Assembly (NCBI GenBank): GCA_937893485.1
Contig: CALBJL010000018.1
Span: 1 to 14,484, forward strand
DNA length: 14,484 nt
Source: an uncultured bacterium
Lineage (GTDB): Bacteria; Bacillota; Clostridia; Lachnospirales; Lachnospiraceae
Direction of reading: 5' to 3'
Made by a program: the position numbers and the translations under genes. Each line of letters starts with the position of its first letter. Positions within the stretch are counted from its first letter, which is position 1. The notes beneath the pieces are model-generated. The model did no database searches. It was given only the letters and a program-made list of their open reading frames with translations, and was not told the DNA's origin. Shown here one piece after another: positions 1 to 6,214 of this stretch.

Positions 1-18
1 AAGTGTGAGTTTTAACAT
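1..18 (-). CDS. Start of a leftward gene, truncated by the window edge (6 codons)
   Basis: On the minus strand a textbook Shine-Dalgarno AAGGAGG (24-30) stands five bases before ATG (16-18), followed by codons for M-L-K-L-T-L before the window ends. The signal is strong, but six codons cannot identify the product. The leader between this ATG and the left recombinase repeat (48-77) is only about 30 bases long, so its promoter must lie in or beyond the repeat. That makes the gene the natural target if the neighbouring element inverts. It is divergent from the recombinase gene. Confidence 0.5.
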
Positions 19-35
19 AAAAGCCTCCTTGCTTT

Positions 36-66
36 TTGTGAAACTACATGCAACATATTGTATAAT
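36..66 (+). promoter_or_regulatory. Candidate promoter of the recombinase gene, -10 inside the left repeat
   Basis: A consensus -10 TATAAT (61-66) is preceded by a -35-like TTGTGA (36-41) with a long 19-base spacer. The -10 lies in the centre of the palindromic left repeat and the -35 lies outside it. Recombinase binding would therefore cover the promoter (autoregulation), and inversion would separate the -35 from the gene. The spacer length and weak -35 keep confidence modest. Confidence 0.35.
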
Positions 67-77
67 GTGTTGCATTT
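48..77 (+). repeat. Left 30-bp palindromic inverted repeat, candidate recombination site
   Basis: The core 49-74 starts with TGCAACA and ends with TGTTGCA and is itself a near-perfect palindrome. Its reverse complement matches 765-790 at 25 of 26 positions, and the match extends to 29 of 30 with flanks (48-77 against 762-791). Compared in the same orientation the two copies differ at five core positions, so the relation is truly inverted. Such a pair around a tyrosine recombinase is the arrangement expected for an invertible segment. Confidence 0.7.
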
Positions 78-120
78 ACTAAAAGCATTCGCATATAGAT
101 CATGCGGGAAAGGACAACAA

Positions 121-699
121 ATGAGTACAACACAACCAATCAGAAACGGAGAAGATATCCAGAAGCTTCTCAACTATTACGAACAGGAAAAACCGAATCT
201 GCGCAATTACACGCTGATTATCTGCGGACTGCACACCGCACTTCGGATCAGTGATCTTCTGTCCCTGCGCTGGGAAAATGTCTATGACTTCAAGAAACGG
301 CGCTATGTCACGCACTTGCATGTGTATGAAAAAAAGACCGGAAAACGCAGCGTGCTTGCGCTCAATCACCATGTGATTCAGGCTTTGGAGGAATACCGGA
401 ACTTCCGCATGCCACAGCCTCAGGACTACATTTTTTCCAAAACGACCAATCCAGCCCATCCGCTATGCCGCTCACAGGCATACCGCATTGTCAAAAAAGC
501 AGCCGAGGCGACGCTTGATGACACACATATCAGCTGTCACTCCCTGCGCAAGACTTTTGGCTATCACGCATGGAAAAGAGGCACATCGCCGGTACTGATC
601 ATGGATGTATACAATCATTCCTCCTTCGTGATCACGCGCCGGTATCTGGGCATCGATCAGGATGACCGCGACACACTGTTTAAAGAATTAGACTTTTAA
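121..699 (+). CDS. Small tyrosine recombinase (FimB/FimE-like size), likely DNA invertase
   Basis: This 192-residue protein is essentially only the catalytic domain of a tyrosine site-specific recombinase. Visible catalytic residues are Arg42 (in ALRISDLLSLRW), a beta-hairpin Lys (72 or 75, KKTGKR), His140-x-x-Arg143 (HSLRKTFGYHAW), His166 (NHSS) and the Tyr175 nucleophile (ITRRYLGI), so it looks active. It lacks the N-terminal arm- and core-binding domains of phage integrases. FimB and FimE, which invert the fimA promoter, are also about 200 residues. The ATG at 121 is chosen because AAAGGA (109-114) sits six bases upstream; an in-frame start at 58 has no ribosome site and lies within the palindrome. 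The gene is bounded by inverted 30-bp repeats at 48-77 and 762-791, which are probably its own sites. Excision or integration of a small element is an alternative role. Confidence 0.85.
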   Translation: MSTTQPIRNGEDIQKLLNYYEQEKPNLRNYTLIICGLHTALRISDLLSLRWENVYDFKKRRYVTHLHVYEKKTGKRSVLALNHHVIQALEEYRNFRMPQPQDYIFSKTTNPAHPLCRSQAYRIVKKAAEATLDDTHISCHSLRKTFGYHAWKRGTSPVLIMDVYNHSSFVITRRYLGIDQDDRDTLFKELDF

Positions 700-754
700 A
701 AAAATTTTATTTTAGGGGTTAAGTTTTGCCGGAAACGACCGAAATAGAAAGTGT

Positions 755-800
755 AAATCAAAAATGCAACACTTTATACAATATGTTGCATTTTTGATTT
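755..800. terminator. 46-bp palindrome containing the right repeat; possible recombinase terminator
   Basis: The 17-base arms (755-771, AAATCAAAAATGCAACA, and 784-800) are perfectly complementary around a 12-base centre that is itself nearly self-complementary. The right arm runs into T-rich sequence (TTTTTGATTTTTTT, 791-804), so the RNA form could end recombinase transcription 56 bases after the stop codon. The stem is AT-rich, so termination is uncertain. The palindrome is larger than the one at the left site. Confidence 0.4.
762..791 (-). repeat. Right 30-bp palindromic inverted repeat, candidate recombination site
   Basis: This is the partner of the repeat at 48-77, matching its reverse complement at 29 of 30 positions (core 765-790). 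The single core difference changes TATAAT in the left copy to TATAAA in the right copy when read on the minus strand. Recombination between the two would invert about 690 bp (78-761) carrying the whole recombinase gene. Confidence 0.7.
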
Positions 801-833
801 TTTTATGTGATAGGAAATTCCTATCACATAAAA
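801..833. repeat. Perfect 33-bp palindrome next to the right recombinase repeat
   Basis: The left arm TTTTATGTGATAGGAA (801-816) and right arm TTCCTATCACATAAAA (818-833) are perfectly complementary around a single A at 817. Neither strand has a T-run after the stem, so it is not a normal intrinsic terminator. It could be an operator for a dimeric protein, a dispersed palindromic repeat, or a target for the recombinase machinery. The rest of the gene-free stretch 700-1040 shows only the CDF promoter at 965-993. Confidence 0.65.
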
Positions 834-964
834 CGCTCCGCGAGGATATACCCTTTTCAAACCTTGGTACGGCATTAAAAAGATGTGTTGCCAGCGGCAA
901 ATTTCCGTTAGTTTCAGGTAAGAAAGTTTAGCGTTTTCAAAGCTGTATTTTTACGCAAACACGC

Positions 965-993
965 TTGAATCGGCGCATATCATGTGCTATAGT
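965..993 (+). promoter_or_regulatory. Sigma-A promoter of the CDF transporter gene
   Basis: TTGAAT (965-970), a 17-base spacer, then TATAGT (988-993) preceded by TGc (985-987) form a good extended -10 promoter. Transcription would start near 1000, about 40 bases before the ATG at 1041. Confidence 0.65.
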
Positions 994-1040
994 GCAAGGA
1001 AACATTCAATCAGGTCTGTTTATTTTTGGGGGTATTTTTT

Positions 1041-1922
1041 ATGACTGAAACAACAAACTATCAAAAAAGCGCGACCAAAGTCGCGCTCGTTACAATCGTA
1101 TGGAATGTTCTGTTATCCATCGGAAAATTATTTGCCGGAATCGTTGCACATTCCGGTGCGATGATCTCGGATGCCGTCCATTCTGCATCCGATGTGTTCA
1201 GCTCGATCATCGTCATCATCGGCGTGCATATCGCCAGCCGCGACTCCGACCGGGATCACCCTTACGGACATGAGCGTCTGGAATGCGTCGCTTCTGTGAT
1301 TCTCGCGACCGTGCTGTGTGTCACCGGTATCGGAATCGGCATCAAAGCCTGCAAAGACATTTTTGCCGGCAATTATGCAGATCTGACTGTTCCGGGCATG
1401 CTCGCCCTGATCGCGGCACTCGTATCGATCCTCGTGAAAGAAGCGATGTTCTGGTACACAAGACATTACGCCAAAAAGCTGGACTCCGGCGCACTGATGG
1501 CGGACGCATGGCATCACCGCTCCGATGCACTCTCCTCCGTCGGCGCGCTGATCGGTATCGGCGGCGCACGCATGGGATATCCGATCCTCGACTCTGTTGC
1601 CAGTGTCGTGATCTGTGTTTTTATCGTCAAAGCCGCCTATGATATATTCAGGGACGCGATCGACAAAATGGTCGACCATGCCTGCGATGAGGCGACCGAA
1701 AAAATGCTACGTGACTGCGTCATGAGTGTACCCGGTGTAGAAGGCATTGATCTTCTGATGACACGTGTCTTTGGCAATAAAGTCTACGTCGATGTAGAGA
1801 TCCGTGCCAATGGACAGGAGACATTGAGTGAATCCCACGATATCGCCGAGGCGGTTCACAGCCGGATTGAGACTGCTTTTCCGAAAGTGAAACACATCAT
1901 GGTACACGTAAATCCTGCCTGA
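1041..1922 (+). CDS. Cation diffusion facilitator (CDF) metal/proton antiporter
   Basis: This 293-residue inner-membrane protein belongs to the CDF family, which exports divalent metals such as Zn, Co, Cd, Fe or Mn in exchange for protons. Six hydrophobic segments fall roughly at 12-34, 40-62, 82-103, 115-139, 150-175 and 182-204, followed by a soluble ferredoxin-like C-terminal domain (about 210-293). The metal site is visible as HxxxD in TM2 (His47, Asp51, with Asp44 nearby) and HxxxD in TM5 (His158, Asp162). This two-histidine pattern resembles zinc-type members more than the DxxxD manganese type, but specificity is inferred. ATG 1041 is preferred over an in-frame TTG at 1026; GGGGG (1028-1032) is a weak ribosome site. 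The gene is monocistronic with its own promoter, and its last codons form part of its terminator. Confidence 0.9.
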   Translation: MTETTNYQKSATKVALVTIVWNVLLSIGKLFAGIVAHSGAMISDAVHSASDVFSSIIVIIGVHIASRDSDRDHPYGHERLECVASVILATVLCVTGIGIGIKACKDIFAGNYADLTVPGMLALIAALVSILVKEAMFWYTRHYAKKLDSGALMADAWHHRSDALSSVGALIGIGGARMGYPILDSVASVVICVFIVKAAYDIFRDAIDKMVDHACDEATEKMLRDCVMSVPGVEGIDLLMTRVFGNKVYVDVEIRANGQETLSESHDIAEAVHSRIETAFPKVKHIMVHVNPA

Positions 1923-1940
1923 AAAAGGCAGGATTTTTTT
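1911..1940 (+). terminator. Intrinsic terminator overlapping the CDF stop codon
   Basis: The stem AATCCTGCCT (1911-1920), loop GAAAA, stem AGGCAGGATT (1926-1935) is followed by TTTTT (1936-1940). The left arm is the last coding sequence of the CDF gene and the stop codon TGA spans 1920-1922. In the leftward direction the same stem lacks a T-run, so it would serve the ABC operon poorly. Confidence 0.85.
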
Positions 1941-1955
1941 GTGTGATTCTTATAA

Positions 1956-3812
1956 TTACGAAACTTTCTCTGCCTGCGAACGGTTCTCAAACTGGCTCTC
2001 GTACAGCTCCGCATAGAAGCCGCCCATCGCGATCAGTTCCTCATGCGTACCCTGTTCGATAATATCTCCATCTTTCATGACAAGAATCAGATCGGCATTT
2101 TTGATCGTTGAAAGGCGATGCGCGATCACAAAGCTCGTTCTGCCCTTCATCAGATTGTCCATCGCTTTCTGGATGCGCTGTTCGGTACGTGTATCGACCG
2201 AGCTGGTCGCCTCATCCAGTATCATGATCGGATTATCCGCTAAAATCGCACGCGCGATCGTGAGAAGCTGTTTCTGTCCCTGTGAGACATTGCTTGCCTC
2301 CTCATTGAGCTCCATCTGGTAGCCGCCCGGCAGCGTCTGAATAAAGTGGTGCGCATGTGCCGCCTTTGCCGCAGCGATCACTTCCTCGTCGGTCGCATCG
2401 AGTCTGCCGTAGCGGATATTTTCCATAATCGTTCCCTTGAAAAGCCACGTATCCTGTAATACCATGCCGAACTGGCGGCGCAGGTCATCCCTGTTGAAAT
2501 CACGGATATCGTGCCCATCCACATAGATCGCACCCTGATTTACATTGTAAAAACGCATGAGCAGCTTGACCATCGTCGTCTTTCCGGCTCCGGTCGGTCC
2601 GACGATCGCAACGGTCTGACCCGCTTTCACATCACTGCTGAAATCGTGAATGATGATTTTTTCCGGGTCGTAACCAAACTGTACGTGTGAGAAAGACACA
2701 TCGCCTTTCGCCTGACCGATCTGCACCGGATGCTCAGCGAGACTGCTCTCCTCCTCTTCCTCGAGAAATTCAAACACGCGCTCTGCCGCTGCCGCCATCG
2801 ACTGTAACATGTTGGAGATCTGTGCCAGCTGGTTGATCGGCTGGGTAAAATTGCGCACATACTGGATAAATGCCTGAATATCACCGACCTCTATCACACG
2901 CTTTGCGGCTAAAAAGCTGCCCGATACCGCGACTGCCACATAGCCGAGATTGCCGACAAACATCATGATCGGCTGCATCATACCTGAGAAAAACTGCGAC
3001 TTCCATGCAGATTCATACAGCTTTGCATTTGTCTCGTCAAATGTCCGGATCGACTGCTCCTCACGGTTAAACGCTTTGATCACCTGATAGCCGCTGTAGA
3101 TCTCCTCGACCTGTCCGTTGACTTCGCCGAGGTATTTCTGATGATCTTTGAAGTGCTTTTGTGAAAACTTCATAACAGACATCATCAGCAGCATGGAAAC
3201 CGGCAAAATGACGATCGCAATCAGCGTCATAAGCGGGCTGATCGTCAGCATCATAATAAGCACACCGATGATCGTCGCCACAGACGTAATGAGCTGTGTC
3301 ACAGACTGGTTCAGGCTCTGTCCCATCGTATCGACATCATTGGTAATACGCGAGAGCACCTCGCCAACCGTGCGTGACTCGAAATATTTCATCGGCATGC
3401 GGTTGATCTTCTCCGAAATCTCCCGACGCATGCGAAACGTCATTTTCTGCGAAATCCCCGTCATGATCCAGCCCTGTATAAACGAGAACAGCGCGCTGCA
3501 CAGATAAATGCACAGCAGACCGGTCAGAATCCTTCCGATCTTTGTAAAATCAATGCCGCTGCCTCCCGACAGCTTGCTCATAAGCCCGTGGAAAAGCTCC
3601 GTTGTCGCACGGCTCAAAATCTTCGGTCCGATGACATTAAATACGGTACTTGCGACCGCAAAGATCATAACGATGATCAGTGCCGGCTTATAGCTTCCCA
3701 TATAGAATAAAATCTTTCCGATCGTCCCTTTAAAGTCCTTCGCCTTTTCCACCGGTATGCCAGGGCCATGTCCCATCGGACCTCTGCCATGACGATTTCC
3801 TGTCTGTGCCAT
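1956..3812 (-). CDS. ABC exporter half-transporter, catalytic (TM288-like) subunit
   Basis: This 618-residue protein has an N-terminal six-helix exporter domain (about 35-345) and a C-terminal ATPase domain (about 370-605). It begins with a Gly/His-rich tail. Walker A is GPTGAGKT (405-412). Walker B ends in Asp533 with the catalytic Glu534 (ILDEATSSVD) and the switch His565 is present (IAHR), so this half supplies a competent site. Its signature is altered to VSQGQ (509-513) instead of LSGGQ. That is the pattern of the catalytic half of heterodimeric exporters such as TM287/288, BmrCD and LmrCD, which export drugs or lipids. It starts within the upstream gene's stop codon (TGATG, one-base overlap) behind a perfect AAAGGAGG site, so the two halves are likely translated together. 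The substrate cannot be read from sequence. Confidence 0.9.
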   Translation of the reverse strand: MAQTGNRHGRGPMGHGPGIPVEKAKDFKGTIGKILFYMGSYKPALIIVMIFAVASTVFNVIGPKILSRATTELFHGLMSKLSGGSGIDFTKIGRILTGLLCIYLCSALFSFIQGWIMTGISQKMTFRMRREISEKINRMPMKYFESRTVGEVLSRITNDVDTMGQSLNQSVTQLITSVATIIGVLIMMLTISPLMTLIAIVILPVSMLLMMSVMKFSQKHFKDHQKYLGEVNGQVEEIYSGYQVIKAFNREEQSIRTFDETNAKLYESAWKSQFFSGMMQPIMMFVGNLGYVAVAVSGSFLAAKRVIEVGDIQAFIQYVRNFTQPINQLAQISNMLQSMAAAAERVFEFLEEEEESSLAEHPVQIGQAKGDVSFSHVQFGYDPEKIIIHDFSSDVKAGQTVAIVGPTGAGKTTMVKLLMRFYNVNQGAIYVDGHDIRDFNRDDLRRQFGMVLQDTWLFKGTIMENIRYGRLDATDEEVIAAAKAAHAHHFIQTLPGGYQMELNEEASNVSQGQKQLLTIARAILADNPIMILDEATSSVDTRTEQRIQKAMDNLMKGRTSFVIAHRLSTIKNADLILVMKDGDIIEQGTHEELIAMGGFYAELYESQFENRSQAEKVS

Positions 3813-5959
3813 CAGCAGACACCTCCTTTCAGTTCTTCCTCAGAGAGCTGCGAATTGGCAATCTCCTGATATGCCTCACAGGTTTCTAACAATTCGCGGT
3901 GTGTGCCTTTTCCGACAATGCGTCCTTCCTCCAGCACCAGAATCTGATCCGCATGCAGGATCGTATTGATACGCTGTGCCACGATGATAACCGTCGCATC
4001 CGCCGTTTTTTCTGCGAGCGCGCGGCGCAATGCCGCGTCAGTCTTATAATCAAGCGCCGAAAAGCTATCGTCAAAAATGAGCACCTTCGGATGTTTTGCA
4101 ATCGCGCGGGCGATCGACAGACGCTGCTTTTGTCCGCCGGATACGTTCGTACCGCCCTGTGCGATCTCACTGTGATAGCCGCCGGGCTTTTCTTCGATAA
4201 ACTCTGCCGCCTGTGCGATCTGCGCCGCCTCCTCCATCTGTTCATCGGTGATCCCATCCCCACCGAATTTCAGATTGGACGCAATATCCCCGGAAAACAG
4301 CACACCCTTCTGCGGCACGATACCGAGGAGGCTGCGCAGCTTTTTCTGCGATAATTCTCGGATATTGATACCATCGATCGTGATCGTACCGTGCGTTACA
4401 TCATAAAAACGCGGGATCAGATTGACTAATGTACTCTTTCCACAGCCGGTACTTCCAATGATCGCCGTCGTCTTACCCGGCTCTGCAATGAACGACAAAT
4501 GCGAGAGTGCATTCTCGTCCGCACCCTCATAGCGGAAGGAAACATCTGAAAACTCGATTTTTCCGTTCCATTCTGCACGCTCCCCATCACGCACCTGCTG
4601 TGCATCCCGAATCGAGCCCTCGGTCTGAATCACCTCTGCGATCCGGTCTGCTGCGACTCCCGCACGAGGCAGCATGACAGAGATCATCGTAATCATGAGG
4701 AACGACATGATAATCTGCATTGTGTAGGAAATAAACGCAATCATATCACCAACCTGCAGGCTGCCCATGTCGATGCCTTTTCCGCCTACCCACACGATCA
4801 GCACCGTGACCGCATTCATGAGCATCATCATCGCCGGCATCATGAGCGTCATCACGCGGTTGGTAAACAGCTGTGTCCCCATCAGGTCGCGGTTTGCCTT
4901 GTCAAAGCGTTCTTCCTCGAATTTTTCACGGGAAAACGCACGGATTACCGGAAGTCCGGTCAGAATCTCACGCGATACGAGATTGAGCCGGTCTACCAGC
5001 TTTTGCATCATTTTAAACTTGGGCAGTGTCACGCTCATCAATACGAGCACGAGTCCGCTGATCACGACCACCGCCACTACGATGATCCAGCCCATACCGG
5101 TTTTGGTCGTGACGACCTTTAGGATCGCACCGATTCCGAGCACCGGCGCGTAGAGCACCATGCGCAGCAGCATGACTGTCACCATCTGGATCTGCTGAAT
5201 ATCATTCGTACTGCGCGTAATGAGCGATGCCGTAGAAAACCGGTTCATCTCCACACTGGAAAAACTGAGCACATTTTTAAATACACCGCTGCGCAGCTCC
5301 ATACCGATCTTCGCCGCCGTTTTCGCCGCCAGATAGCCGCAAAGCACGGCTGCCGCCAGCATGAGCAGCGACAATGCCATCATTTTTGCCCCGGTCGTGA
5401 GCAGATATGTGCGCTGCAATGCCGACAGATCAATGCCGCACGCCTCATACTCCTGTGTGACACTCTGCACGGCGATCTGTTCCATAATCGAATCACTCAT
5501 TTCCCCGTACTTCGCCAGCATCTCCTGCATCGCAGCCGGATCGTCCTTCATCGCCTGCATTGCAGAGGCATCCATGCCGGTCTGCTCCATCAGATCGTCC
5601 ATGTGTGCCGATGCGTACAGCAGTACGAGCGGCTGCTGCAGCTGCTCACTGAGCGCCTGCCGCTGCTCCTTTGTAATCTGCTGCAATTCATAGTTTCCGG
5701 TCTCCTCATTGCGCGTATAGGCAGCCGCAAACGCCTCCCTGCCCTCCGGTGTCAGCATGCCCTGCAATGCCTCGCCGGTCTCCGCACGCATCTGCGTCAT
5801 CACGCAGTCCTCGATGCCGTACTGCTGCAGACCCACATCCACGATATCCGATGTGTAGGTCGGCAGTGCCAGATCACAGTACGCCTGCGTCATCAACAGC
5901 AATATGATCGCACAGACGGCTGCTTTATGCTTTAGCAAATTCCCAAAAATGTGTCTCAT
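3812..5959 (-). CDS. ABC exporter half-transporter, degenerate-site (TM287-like) subunit
   Basis: This 715-residue membrane half-transporter is the first gene of the operon. A hydrophobic segment at about 13-35 is followed by an unusually long hydrophilic insert (about 45-185) before the second membrane segment (190-212), so some 140 residues probably lie outside the cell. The ATPase domain (about 465-700) has an intact Walker A (GSTGCGKST, 502-510) and signature VSGGQ (606-610). The Walker B catalytic Glu is replaced by Asp631 (LIFDDSFSALD) and the switch His by Gln662 (VAQR). Paired with the downstream subunit, which has Glu, His and a degraded signature, this gives one working and one degenerate ATP site. 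The start at 5959 has AGAAAGG about seven bases upstream. A promoter is seen at 6078-6105. Confidence 0.9.
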   Translation of the reverse strand: MRHIFGNLLKHKAAVCAIILLLMTQAYCDLALPTYTSDIVDVGLQQYGIEDCVMTQMRAETGEALQGMLTPEGREAFAAAYTRNEETGNYELQQITKEQRQALSEQLQQPLVLLYASAHMDDLMEQTGMDASAMQAMKDDPAAMQEMLAKYGEMSDSIMEQIAVQSVTQEYEACGIDLSALQRTYLLTTGAKMMALSLLMLAAAVLCGYLAAKTAAKIGMELRSGVFKNVLSFSSVEMNRFSTASLITRSTNDIQQIQMVTVMLLRMVLYAPVLGIGAILKVVTTKTGMGWIIVVAVVVISGLVLVLMSVTLPKFKMMQKLVDRLNLVSREILTGLPVIRAFSREKFEEERFDKANRDLMGTQLFTNRVMTLMMPAMMMLMNAVTVLIVWVGGKGIDMGSLQVGDMIAFISYTMQIIMSFLMITMISVMLPRAGVAADRIAEVIQTEGSIRDAQQVRDGERAEWNGKIEFSDVSFRYEGADENALSHLSFIAEPGKTTAIIGSTGCGKSTLVNLIPRFYDVTHGTITIDGINIRELSQKKLRSLLGIVPQKGVLFSGDIASNLKFGGDGITDEQMEEAAQIAQAAEFIEEKPGGYHSEIAQGGTNVSGGQKQRLSIARAIAKHPKVLIFDDSFSALDYKTDAALRRALAEKTADATVIIVAQRINTILHADQILVLEEGRIVGKGTHRELLETCEAYQEIANSQLSEEELKGGVC

Positions 5960-6077
5960 AGCCCAGCCTTTCTACCTGTTATTTTTTCTGTCATTTCCTT
6001 CTGTTATTTTCTACCGATACACTGCCCGTCAGCCGCTTTCCGCACCGCCGCAGCCCGGAACAGTTACATAGTATTGT

Positions 6078-6105
6078 ATTTTAGCGCTTACATCCAGTTT
6101 GTCAA
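6078..6105 (-). promoter_or_regulatory. Promoter of the ABC exporter operon
   Basis: On the minus strand TTGACA (6100-6105) is followed after 16 bases by TAAAAT (6078-6083). This leaves a leader of about 110 bases before the ATG at 5959. The leader is GC-rich around 6020-6060 with no convincing riboswitch or terminator fold. No regulator gene is adjacent. Confidence 0.6.
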
Positions 6106-6145
6106 CATTCCAAATCTAAATTTTTTATAAACCTCAAATCCAAAC

Positions 6146-6174
6146 TTGTGTTCTGTGTCTTTTTGTGTTATAGT
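6146..6174 (+). promoter_or_regulatory. Promoter of the radical SAM gene pair
   Basis: TTGTGT (6146-6151), a 17-base spacer, and TATAGT (6169-6174) with an extended TGt (6166-6168) make a good sigma-A promoter. Transcription would start near 6181, about 34 bases before the ATG at 6215 and immediately before the LexA-like palindrome. Confidence 0.6.
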
Positions 6175-6186
6175 CATTTTACAATA

Positions 6187-6200
6187 CAAACATTTGTTCG
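6187..6200 (+). promoter_or_regulatory. LexA (SOS) box-like palindrome
   Basis: CAAACATTTGTTCG differs from the Gram-positive LexA/DinR consensus CGAAC-N4-GTTCG at one arm position (A for G), and the spacing is exact. It sits just downstream of the -10, where a bound repressor would block transcription, in front of a putative DNA repair pair. The match is imperfect, so SOS control is an inference. Confidence 0.4.
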
Positions 6201-6214
6201 ACAAGGAGTTTTTT

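Noticed and set aside
58..120. Upstream in-frame start for the recombinase
   Set aside because: It begins inside the palindromic repeat and over the -10 box with no Shine-Dalgarno; ATG 121 has a good one.
712..900. 62-aa minus-strand reading frame across the right palindromes
   Set aside because: It runs through both large palindromes, has no ribosome site and biased composition; better explained as a frame through repeat sequence.
1128..1679. 183-aa antisense frame over the CDF gene
   Set aside because: Asp/His/Arg-rich mirror translation of a membrane protein gene; no independent signals.
5960..6077. Riboswitch or attenuator in the ABC operon leader
   Set aside because: Only short GC-rich self-complementarity (TTCCG/CGGAA) was seen; no known riboswitch core or terminator.
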